From Pyronema omphalodes (Eukaryota; Ascomycota; Pezizomycetes; Pezizales; Pyronemataceae), in the NCBI GenBank assembly GCA_024516155.1, contig JAJJXM010000021.1:186001-250000 (forward strand): DNA of 64,000 bases, given 5' to 3'. The notes beneath the pieces are model-generated. The model was not told the DNA's origin, did not search any database, and saw only the letters and a program-made list of their open reading frames with translations. Each line of letters begins with the position of its first letter. The stretch's first letter is position 1. Shown here piece after piece: positions 24,494 to 35,300 of the stretch. The translations under genes and the position numbers were made by a program.

Positions 24494-24778
24494 GCTCCAA
24501 TATTAAATTTCGAATGTGCTTTTGTTTATTTTTGATGATCCCGCTCTATAATATCAAATGTTAAATATGCTTTTGTCCGTTTTGGATGATTCTACCCAAT
24601 ACTAATGATGGATATTCTTCTGTCTCTCTTCGATCATCCCACTCCAATACTAAATGATCCTGCTCAATGCTGAATGCTGTATATTCTTCTCTCCCTCTTG
24701 GATTATTATTCTCCAATACGAATCGCTGGTTATTCTTCTATCCTCCCTGGATCATCCTGCTCCAGTACTAAATGCTGG
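24494..24778. repeat. Degenerate 62-66-bp tandem repeat
   Basis: About five diverged copies of a unit built from CTCCAATACTAAATGCTG, then a TATTCTTCT-type block, then GGATCATCCTG. The repeat phase is carried by the recurring CTCCAATACTAAATG element. The copies differ by many substitutions and small indels, so the array is old. Confidence 0.6.
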
Positions 24779-25452
24779 CCCGGTCTCGGTCTCACGATAA
24801 CACCCTCCCCAGTCCCCATAATTGACCCAATAATTTCAATTGGAGAACCGCGCCCCGTGTGTGTACAGCAAAGCGTTGGCTTCCTTTTTCCCTCCCCCTG
24901 TCCTACCCGGCCCCCCGGACGTATCTAAAGCCCGTACCTTAGTAGTGCTACATTCTAAAATCCAGAGTGTCTTCTGCCTGCTTCCTCATACCATCTGCTG
25001 GGCACACCGCGCTCTATCGAATCTCCATAATCCGTCACATCAATCCATCCACCAAATCGTCAGAAAGCACCTCGTCGATTGCTTGCGCGCTGTCTGAAAT
25101 CTCGGCTGATTGTTTCTGTGTCTCCCTACCGCCCGTTCCCTAGCCTCGTCTGTTTGCCCCGAGGCCGTTCACCCCCGCTTCACCGCCAGCCCCTCTGGGG
25201 TGGGCAGACAATTGTTTCTGGACCTTTCCCTCTCTGCTGCTACTACCATACCATACTTTTTGTTTGAGTCCGGCACCCGACAGCGGACTTATTTTGCTGC
25301 TCTGCGCTTGCTCTCTTCCGCGTTCACTTTTGCTACGGACAATTGGGATTAAGCGAGAGTGTTCCTTGGTTTACATATCGACGTGTTACATCCAGCCGGA
25401 ATTTGCCATAATACCATCGCCACAAAAAAAAGATCCAAATAAAAAAAAAATT

Positions 25453-26050
25453 GGAGGACTTCCCATCTTGTCGACAGGGATGCTAAACGTGTATGTCGAG
25501 GTTAGACCAACTTTTTTAGCGTCTTTTTTTTTGAAAAAAATCCACCCAAACTACTTTTCTAATGAGTCGCAAGGGTGGGGTACGTTCAGACGAAAAGGAA
25601 AACGTAACAGGTTTAGCTCAACGCAAAGACGCTATATCTGACGAACTAATTCGAATAGCGTCAAAATAGTGTGTTGCTGGCTCCGATGCCGACGTGTCGG
25701 GTGCGGAGAACTCAACATTGCTGCAGCGAGAGCGGGCAGATCTGGTGATGTTAGCGACAGCACGCGAAGGTTGAAGATTCATCCGTCCATGCCAGCCTGC
25801 CCACAACAGGAACACAACCACCACCACAACGACCACAAAATATGAGAGAGCTATTGTAGGATTGACTCAATACTATATGAATATCACCAGAAAGCCCTCC
25901 ATTTACAAGCAAGCATACCATTTTTACATTTTACAATTTCCGCTAAATTTATTGGAAAACTGAAAGATGGGAACAGTTTCTCACCCAGATTTTAGGTCTT
26001 AGCGCGAGAGAAAATTTAGATATCCCTGTCCACAAGATGGGAAGTCCTCC
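25453..26050. repeat. Inverted-repeat pair bounding a 598-bp segment
   Basis: The left arm at 25453-25481 begins GGAGGACTTCCCATCTTGT, and its reverse complement lies at 26022-26050. They match at 28 of 29 bases. ATT lies just outside each arm, which would fit a 3-bp target duplication. The interior has no transposase-like frame. It could be a MITE or foldback element, or two solo copies of a dispersed repeat in opposite orientation. Confidence 0.5.
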
Positions 26051-26872
26051 ATTACCCAGGCTGCAACCAGAGCTATCGCGCCTTCTGCCCACGCCGACTG
26101 TCCAGGCAGGCGTCCGTAACAGACCGTTGGTCGTTCGTCTGGTAGTCCATCTCATCACCAGCCGACTACTGCTTGATACCCTACTACTGAGGATCAGAGG
26201 GGTGTTCTAGCGTGCACGAAAACCCACCAACCTGCACCGTCCAATTGACTGCACAGACGCCGTCAGATCTATCGCCGAGCCTTTGGATTTGGATCTTGTT
26301 GGGGTGCATAATTTTTTTTTTTGGAAATTTGGACGCCAAAATCGACAAAATTGGATTGAGGGTAATTCCCGAATTCCCGTTATTTACAGGTAATTCTTAT
26401 TGATTTTCCATCAATTATTATCACATTTATTGTTATCATTCTTATTATTATTTTTTTCAATATTCTTTTTATCATTTCTCCCATTTCCGTCAAACCCATC
26501 CCATCAAAAGGTCATCTTTTTTTTTTTTTTTTTTTTTTTCAGCGGAATTGCCTGCCCGTCCGCTGTTGATCCTTTCTTTGCTAGGGGGGCCGTCTGACTA
26601 TCGGTGGGATTGCCTGACTTGCCTGCATCTTCCCGTTTCGTGGTCCTGCTGGGGGGCTCCACGCGAAAGGGTTTGACACTTCGGTACAGCTTCCGTCAAA
26701 GCGTAAAACATCGATACATTCACGGCTGGGACTTGCCTTCAACCAACCCAACGTACCTTTGGTTGCACCCTCTCTGGATCAGGCTCACCTCACAAGCTCA
26801 CACACGCACCTCACTTTCACGGTCACCTTTCTGAAATTTGCCCGTCAGCCAGCCTGCGTGTTGGGGTGGGAT

Positions 26873-27158
26873 TATTAGACACTTTTATACTTGTAGACAA
26901 TTTCTACACGAGGATTAAACACTTTCATATCTGTAGATATATTTTCTACACCACGATTACACAATTTTATATCTGTTGACAGTTTATTTACCGGAAAATT
27001 ACGCCGGTTTTTATCTGTGTACACACTCTCCACGCCGGAATACACACACTCTCATATTTGTAGACGTTTTCTACACCAGAATCACACAATCTCACATCTG
27101 TAGACACTTTCTACACCGGAATCACACAATCTCACATCTGCAGAAATTCTCTACACCA
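26873..27158. repeat. Minisatellite, 40-46-bp unit
   Basis: Six to seven diverged copies. The two best are consecutive 40-bp units beginning ATCACACAATCTCACATCTG, followed by TAGACA..TTTCTACACCGGA. Each unit contains the pair TGTAGAC and TCTACAC, so each can form a small hairpin. Earlier copies are longer and more AT-rich. Confidence 0.75.
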
Positions 27159-28315
27159 ACTTTCTGCCCCTTCCAGCATCTTTTATTCGGTGGCTCTTCC
27201 CGCTGTGAGATCCTCGTTTGTGGATTTTTGGGGATTCGGCGAAAGCGGCTGCTGAGATCATCCACCCGGGGTCGGTTGCAAGGATCGCTCCCGTTGTCGT
27301 CTCTTGTCTCTTGGGAGCGAGGCATGCAGTGTAGATAGCATCTCTCACCTACATACACTCCCCTTGACAATTTAACCTTCAGTCCGACACCCTCCACCTC
27401 CACTACTTCCCTACTTGCCTACTTCCTCCTTCCCTCCCTCCCTTCCTCCCCTCCCCTCCCTCCCCCCCTCCCCCTCCACCTCCACGACCACCTCCCAGAC
27501 AGACGCCCCCCCCCCCCCCCCCCCCCTCTCTCTCTTCGGTCCTTTTCATCCTCCCCGTCCAACAATCTTACCTCGTCCCATCCAAGGCACCCCCGTCGAA
27601 GGCATCCTCGTTCTAAATTCTCCCGCCTGCCATCGCCATATCACATACTCCCGCCTCCTACCCTTGTGGTCTTAGCTTCCCGGTGTCCTTACCACTGCCG
27701 CCCAGGACCGAACTCCTGGATTCATATAAACATACCGAAGCCCCACAATTCTGACGCTCTCTCAAATACTCACGAGTGAGATCAAGACATCCATTCAAAA
27801 TACACCACCATCAACCAGCACCGTCGACACTTCACGCGCTGAACATTATCCGCCGTCAGCTTACGGATCCACGTCCTACTATCAAGACGTTCAACGTGCA
27901 ACTCAATTTCTCTCGCTTGTTGCGTCACTCAGGGCCCAACTCCAGCCGTCGCAACATAAAGTAACAGCGATTACAACCACGATCAATTGTTCTCACCACT
28001 ACCATCCCTTCACTTTGGTACTCAGCATCTGTACCTACCAGTACCTTCTTCACTTCTTACCATCACTCACATATCACCCACCCTCCTCTGCACCCTGCTG
28101 TCCCGTTCTGCGACAACCTCCGACCCGCATCCTAGCATCCAACCAAACAGCCTTCCCGCCCATCCACCCTACTCTCGTCCCGTGTCCGCCGCTCGCGAGA
28201 TCGGTCTCTGCAAACGCTTTCTTCACCGCCGCTCAGTAGCGCCAACGGCTCACCCCGCTTTCTCTGGGTCCACCCTTAGTGAGCTCACCCTTCCCCACCT
28301 TAGCCTCCCACCACC

Positions 28316-28324
28316 ATGTGCTAA
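28316..28324 (+). promoter_or_regulatory. Minimal upstream ORF (ATG TGC TAA) before the Zn2Cys6 gene
   Basis: This is the first ATG after a 989-bp ATG-free stretch. It sits in a favourable context (CCACCATG), codes Met-Cys-stop, and ends 45 nt before the main ATG. Such a short uORF would allow reinitiation and could tune translation; the role is inferred. Confidence 0.5.
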
Positions 28325-28369
28325 CGATTTATAAGGTACCCCGTTCCCGGTCACCTCCACGCTCGGTCG

Positions 28370-29389
28370 ATGGCAGCTTTGAGCCACCACCACTCGCCAA
28401 ACATGTTCTCGCAGGCAAGCCACAATGGTATGGGCGGCGCTCCGCCCCCAGGTTACCAGCACCCAGCATTCCACCAACAGCCAGCACCCCGGCAAAGAAC
28501 AGCTATCGCATGTAGATATTGCAGGAGAAGAAAGGTACGCGTTTTGGGAGAATGGAGCTTTTATACTGGAAACTTCGATTTTCTAACTTTTATCTAGATT
28601 CGGTGTTCTGGATTCGAAACGTCACCAGACGGCCGGTGCGCAAACTGTTGTCGTTTTAACCAGGAGTGTGTATTTACTCCAGTATCGTCCCAACCTGGAC
28701 AGATACAAGCTTTTGTGCCCGCCGGCCCGCACCTAGCAGGAATTTCGCAAGGTGGGCGACCCATTCAATTGTACGGTGCCCAGGGCCAACCCTTGCCAGG
28801 GGAATACGCAAACTATGGCCCCCCCATGATGAATGCTCCTCAACAAGATCTATACAACAGAGATCAGTACGGAAGTCGTGACGACAGAGGTCCACCGCCG
28901 CCACCGATGTCAGTACTATATCCTCAGAGGAGGAATTCGGATGAATATCCCCACCCGAACCAGCCTCCCTCCCCTTCGTCCCATCTTCCAGCTCCCGGTC
29001 ACGCCTTTCCGATGAATGGATCCTTCGGTCAGCAGTCTCCACCGTTAGCGCATCACCCATCGGCCGGCAGTTATCTCCCGGCACTACAGGGTATGAACTC
29101 TCAGCGACCGGATTCACCAGGCTCTCGACGCTCTTCGGGAGAGCTTGATGGTGGTAGTGCATCGCCGTCACCACCAGTTCGCAATATTTTAACCCATCCG
29201 CCGATGTTGCTACCCCGCGATGGAGGACCAGGATCACCGTCCAATTGCCAAATCCCTTCAATGCACCTTCAAGAGCTCATTCAGCAGCCACCACAACATT
29301 TGCCGCTTCATACGCATAGGAATGCGCGAGCACGTGCTGCAGCAGATGCTGACATGTTAAGTCGTATAAACTACAAACATGGATTATGA
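28370..29389 (+). CDS. Short Zn(II)2Cys6 transcription factor
   Basis: Two exons, 28370-28534 and 28598-29389, split by a 63-nt GT-AG intron with a TTCTAAC branch site, encode 318 aa. The binuclear zinc cluster lies at residues 48-79 and is complete: C48-x2-C51-x6-C58-x10-C69-x2-C72-x6-C79, preceded by RQRTAIA. The intron falls inside the cluster, directly after RRRK. The rest is proline-, serine- and glycine-rich with runs such as GPPPPPMS and a basic, alanine-rich end (HRNARARAAADADML). There is no sign of the middle-homology region usual in large Zn2Cys6 factors. By family knowledge it should bind DNA in the nucleus; target genes cannot be inferred. A two-codon uORF and a long ATG-free leader lie upstream. 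The ATG at 28370 is the only in-frame start before the cluster apart from internal Met codons. Confidence 0.9.
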
Positions 29390-32300
29390 TTGGTGCCTTC
29401 TTTAGAAGCTCGGCATGTGTACGTCGGACTCGATTTACAGTTTTTAAGTTCTACTCTCTTTCAAGTGGACCGACGACAATACTACCGGGGCGGCAGTGCC
29501 CAGGAACGGCGGAAAAGCGAAATTCCTTGGTTACACCTCAGCTGGAAGATTGGGTCAACGTCCTTTTATCTGTTTTAACCATTTATTCAACCTTCGTTTC
29601 ATCCGGTGTGTGTTTACGGCTTTATTTCCGCTACTACAGTGGGTGTCTTTTGTTTTTTGTTATGACCATATGAAGAAACGTCCTTGACCTGTGCAATCAG
29701 CATTGGAATGGGAAAATATACATACAAGTGGAGTGGTTGTCTTTTTTTCAGTTTAGTTTATGCTTTTTTGTCCGGGTTTTGCGGTCTGCATTGTGTTTTG
29801 CATTGGAGGTTATGTTGTCTTGTTTTTTGGATCGGTCGGTTTGGCTGGCTTTCTGGGGGGTTTTGGTTGATGCCAATATCTCTGTTGTAGTTGTTGAAAC
29901 GGGTTTTACGTTGAGACATACTTGCACAACTTTTGATATCTTATTCTCTTGACAATCGCTTTTTGGCTTGACAATGCATGTTTATCACGTTTTGCTGTCT
30001 TTTTTTTTTTTTTTGCTTTGGGGAGTGTATATGGTGCGGAACTGAGATGTTGTTTTGGCTGATTGGTTGGAGCGGGATGTGGGATGTGGGAGTTTGTAAG
30101 CGCGTTTGACCATTTTGTTTGCTGTTTTCGTTAGGTATTGCAGTTTAAGATGTGTACAATTTGGGGTTAACTGGGGATGATGGCGGTGATGGCCGGAGTG
30201 GAGTCGGTGGATGGTAATATCATTAGACACGTTTGTGTCGTTCCGTTCGTTATTTTTTGGTTGTGGAGTATTTGAATTCCACTGTGGAGTTTTTTGGCTG
30301 TCTTTTTTTTTCAACAAGGAGTAAAGAGTAAGTACAAACGTACGCATCGCATGGGATGAAAATAAGGATTGGAAATCGAACTGGGCACTATGCATGGCCC
30401 CGAAAAATGTGCACTGCTGCAACTGTACCCGGAATCTCGGGTTTGCGGTACAGGAAAACATTTGTGACACAGATACAAGTGTGAGGAAACAACGCATGAT
30501 GAAAATGGAAACAAGGGGGCAGGAAATAGATAAAACGATGATGAAATCAGACATCAGAAACCGAAGCTTAGCTCGGAACCTCCGAAGTGTTCATCCATCC
30601 CAACCATCATCATCATTCGTGGTCAAACGGTAAATCACAATTCACAAAGGAATTGTTTATGTTCTCATGGTTCAGATGTAGCTGTTATGTAATTATCCCA
30701 CCCGGTATAGACTTCACCTTCCTACCATAAAACGCCGGTCCCGGGCTGGAGAATGTCGGACGGAGTTTTACTAGGTAGATATGTAAGTACAAGTAAATTG
30801 AGATCATCGTACCGATATGCCCCACTATAACCCCTCCACATACAATCTCTGTTTACAAGATAGAGGTGCCTAGCAGCCAACCGGAATGCTTAGAACTTCA
30901 ACGCTCTGGAGAGGTGCTTATCCCCCTCGTTATCCCCCTCATCTAACAGAACTTCAACCGTTTTCTCCCCGTCTTCTAGCTACTCATAGCCAGTTTCATC
31001 TCCACAATCTTCCTAGCATCCTCCGTAACTATAGCATGCCCCGTGATAGCCCCAAACCCACCGGCTGCAGTAGCTGCTGCAGTAATAGAGGATTTAGCAG
31101 GAGGGTTTAGCAGGACGGGTATATCTCCGGTATAGTCTGTGTTGAATATATCTTCCAGCTTCAATTCCTAATATATCTTGTTCGGTTTTTATATCTTCTA
31201 TGTTCAACACAAGGACTGCTATGGCTTCTACGGAGGTTGTAATGATGTTTATGCATCCGAGATGCCGCATGCAACGTTTCTAATGCAGATAATTAAAGGT
31301 GTTAAAAAGAGGATTAGGTGAATGATGGATATGCCGGTGAATGGGTTTACCGGGGTATGATTATACCGAGAAATGAAGAACGGTAAAAGGAAACCGGTAT
31401 GTATATACGGTGCAGCTATGTGTTTATCTATATGTAAATATGTAAATATCTCGATGTTTAAGCTATGCATCCATCTATTTAATTATCTATCTATATATCT
31501 ACTTTTCATATCCGATATTCGATGTTCAGCTAGGAGTTTATATAAATCTCAATTCCGACGTAGTATTAAAAGCATGAGATAGGTAAATAAATAAACAAGT
31601 GTTAAAATGAACTACTACAATAATGATAACAATAATAGAAAAAAACCTACAAATTTCCTCTAATACCAGCATTCGTTCTCCGTCTGTCTTCATAGGCCCT
31701 TCAGGCCTCAATCAGCGTATGATTAATAAAATAAAATAAAATCAATAAATAAATAAATAAAAATTGTGGTAGTTTTAATATTAAACTTCCCTTCAAATAT
31801 ACTGAAAGGGTGTATTTTTTAAGTTAAATATGATTTCATTTACCCCCAGCTGATTTCGACTTTATACCAGTCGTTGATGATAGTATTGAGATATGCCGTT
31901 ATAATTACTTTTATCGGTTGTTCAGTGGACGAATAATATATAGACATGGTTGGAAAACTGAATATCAAGGGATTGAAAGAAAGATTTCGGTGTTTGGTTT
32001 TGAATACTGGCTTTTAGATTTGGATATTTTATTACGAGTAACAATTGGGCCTATTTTTTTATTGAGGGTTTGATGTTTCGAACTTGGGATTGGGTTAAAC
32101 GATAGCTAGGGAATTTTGAAGAAATAAATACATAAATAGCAGTGAGTATAAGCTGCTGATCGAAAATGTTTGGACATATTTATTAGAGAATTGTGGATAC
32201 GTTTGCTACAGGCTTTGCAGACTTTCTAGATGGTTTACTAATCTTTCACTTTGTATTCGTTTACCGTTCGTTTCGTTTTCCGGAAGCCGTCAACAGCTTT

Positions 32301-35300
32301 CTTGCCCTCCGCTAGAATTCCAACCACGATTTAGAACCAGAAATATCTAAATTTGGTACTGCAAGGCTGATCATAGTATTACTATTTCCATCCTTTAGAC
32401 AGACAGCGGAGACGATTGAAAACTAGATGGAAACTATGGAAACTACGTGAGAACTATACATATCAAGCTTCTATCAATTTTGTGATACGCTTCTTCGCAT
32501 GGAACCATAGCCACCGTCGGAGGGTTTTTGAAAATAGAATCAAAAATCACCGGACGTTAACGAACGGACACCCCCGGATCCATTATCTTCCGACCTCGAC
32601 TCGACTACCCGACGTCGGATGAACTTCCCGACAAAACTCTACTCTTCATCGTACGTGTTTAGACCCAACAAGAACTGTCTCAGGATGCCGGTTCCAGCAC
32701 ACAGGTCCTTGGGCTCCCTGGGCTTCGTCCCGGGCTCGATCGCGTTTAAAACCCGGGATAGGGGTAGAATCTAGATAGAGATAGAAAATAATATCACGTA
32801 ACGTTTAGCCACACGGTGTTTCCGGGGGCTAAGAAGCATTAGTGGGAGGTATTTGAAGGGTCTGAGAGGCTCGTGGGAACTGGGAGTAGAATTTAGTCGG
32901 TTTCTCGGTAGTCCGGGGATGTGTTGTTGGAACCCCCCAATAAAAGTTTTGGTTGGTTGAAAGTATGTTGGGCGGCTGGCTGGCAAATTTCATCGTCGAT
33001 TCGATATGTCGAGCATGACGATAGTGACGATGGATTTGGTCCCAATTACTAGGTTTTCATAGCTCCTATCCCCGCTGGCTCCGCGTTTAAATGACGGTTG
33101 GTACGTTGGGCATCGTATGACGATGGCTACCAAACAACAAATGTCCGGGTGACTTGTCTGATAGGCTGTAAGTCGGGAAGTGATGTCTAGACAAGCTGTC
33201 TAAGCTGGTCTAGCAGGCCGTCAGACACGTCCGTCTCCGTCCCCGGTCTTCTCTGGGCGCGGGAAATAATCGACACAAGCAGTCTGGCTCTGGACGTTTG
33301 GTTTCTAGCTATTTCGCAATCTCGCTTGAAGCTCAAGGCCCGAGCCCTGATCTAGATCCTGTAGATTTTTTTTCCTTAAAATTTTCCTTCTTCCACCAAA
33401 CCAGCGGGCCTCCCCGCCCCGAAGTAAGTAAGGTAGGCAACGGGTCTAGCATAGGTGGCTCAGGTTCTCGGCCCGGCGCGCGCGGTGCGGTGGTGAAAAC
33501 CCGGTTGCGTTGCACCGTCCGTTCCCACTGGTCTCGATCGAATTCGCCGGGCCGAAGTGTCTATTACCCTAGGGGCGTCGTGGTGGGCGGGTACATACCT
33601 GGGTGCAACTGCCGTTTCCGGTGCGTCGGGGCCGCTGTTGTTGTTGTTGTTGTTGTTGTTGGGTGGGTGGAGATGATGTGTGGAGGGGGATGGATTTCGG
33701 GGGGGGGGGGGTTACGATGACGTGCGTCTTTGATCCAGCACGGCAGAAATTGCGTCTATCAAACGCGAGACTAACCGCTACAGCAAAGTAGGCAGAAAGC
33801 GAAAAATTTGTTGTGGATGTGCGGTGACACAGCAGCACAGCTAGCAACTCAGTTATTGAGCTATCTAGCGATAACGACAAAGCGCGAGGGCAGCGAAAGA
33901 GCAGATTCGGCGCTGATTGAGGGGCTACGGTGCTATACGTAGGTGCAGGTGTAGGTGTGCACTGACCCCACCGGGGGAGGGGGGAGGAGTGATGAGAGCG
34001 GGGAATTGAAGAAAAGGTTGTTGAGACAGGTTGAAGGCAGCTGAGGGGGTGGGAACAGATGCCCAATGAGAAGTCGTAGATCTTCATTTTCGAAACAGTT
34101 AGCAGACACTTTCACTAGAAACTCACAAGGATGATGGAGGTGGAGGAGCGTCAAGGAAGGAGAATTGGGGAAAGAGAGGTGCTGTGGCTGCTGGGGAGAG
34201 GCACGATGGAACCATGCTGGAGGGAGGGTAGCTACTGGGAAGCTGGGTAGCTGTGGGACTAAGCTGAGCTAGCTTGCTGATAGTCCCCGCTAGTGAAAGG
34301 AAGGTCGATGATGGCCACCGCAGCCAACCCGCTAACCTCACAGCCCACTTTTGTCTAACCCAGCCCAGCACCTCCCAGCACCTCCCAGCCCAGCCCAGCA
34401 CCATCCAGCACCAGCACCAGCACCAGCACCATCACCACCACCCCTCCGCTCCGCACCATCACCAGCACTGCGGGGCCCAGCTACGTCCCCAGCTCCTTAT
34501 CCTTAACCCACGAGCACCAACACGACAGCCACATCCACCGCTAGCCATCTAGCTGATGATGTACAGTACAGTACAGTAGCATCTGTAGGCCACGCTCTAC
34601 CAACTCGGTATCAACCACCTACACGGCATCAACCACCTCGACAGCATGCCCAACCGAGGCCAGTGTAGCTTCTCAAAAGTCGACGATTATTGCTTGCTGG
34701 CTGCACCGAGCAGGTGTGACCCTGTGCAGTGAAGCACAGCAGCAACACCATCACGGCCACACCACGAACACCGGGAGAAAACGGCTACTGTATCCACCGA
34801 AGGAGCGAGCGGCCGCGAGTTAGATAACCCCTCACACACCGTGACATCCGCGTCATCGTGCAGCATCTGTTGCTTTGTTCTCCGCCGCCGGCGATAGAGT
34901 TCACAGTCTAAGATGATGATGTGCACAAGATGGCTGCTCAAAAAGGATTCGTGTCCGCCCCGGCAAAGCCCCGCTTTGAAGCTGAGGAGGCGTCCAGACC
35001 AGCTCGAAGGATAGGGATGTGTTTCTGATGAATTGAGCTTGCAACGATTCCTGGATAAACGACAGTAATTCGCCAAAACTACCCCTGTAGTCATTGAGAT
35101 TACAGATCGAGCGAATCTCCAGTTCAACTAGCACACCATCAATTTTTTCTATCCTCATCGCCCCTGCATACCATCTGAGATGATGGAACAACTGGTTGTT
35201 CTTCTACCAACTATCTCACATTTATCTGTCAAAACACGACGACCTTCATAGCTGGCATTTTGCTGCATGTCTAAGCCATGAATTTATTCGATGACGATAG

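Larger units (their letters stand above)
19226..25452. other. Gene desert with simple and degenerate repeats
   Basis: No gene could be supported. The content is AT-rich stretches (19900-20300), a GGAA run near 20623-20643, and CGTGGGTCTTC tandem units at about 21790-21860. Also present are a 27-bp repeat at 22239-22340, CAG and CATGAC triplet or hexamer runs around 22905-22986, and C4-6TCC runs at about 23302-23336. A 62-66-bp degenerate tandem repeat lies at 24494-24778. Open frames here are short, overlap each other on both strands, and show only low-complexity protein. Confidence 0.5.
26051..28369. promoter_or_regulatory. Upstream region and long ATG-free leader of the Zn2Cys6 gene
   Basis: Contains a T23 tract (26517-26539), a 40-46-bp minisatellite (26873-27158), a strongly pyrimidine-rich block (about 27360-27660) with a C21 run (27506-27526), and CT-rich sequence down to the start codon. 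Between 27327 and 28315 there is not one ATG on the plus strand. The next ATG opens a two-codon uORF at 28316, and the one after it is the main start at 28370. This is read as a promoter followed by a long 5' UTR; the transcription start is not determined. Confidence 0.5.

Noticed and set aside
26873..27158. CRISPR-like array
   Set aside because: The units are contiguous, diverged and without unique spacers, in a eukaryotic genome; it is a minisatellite.
28674..29261. 195-codon minus-strand frame
   Set aside because: Exact antisense shadow of exon 2 of the Zn2Cys6 gene; no independent motif.
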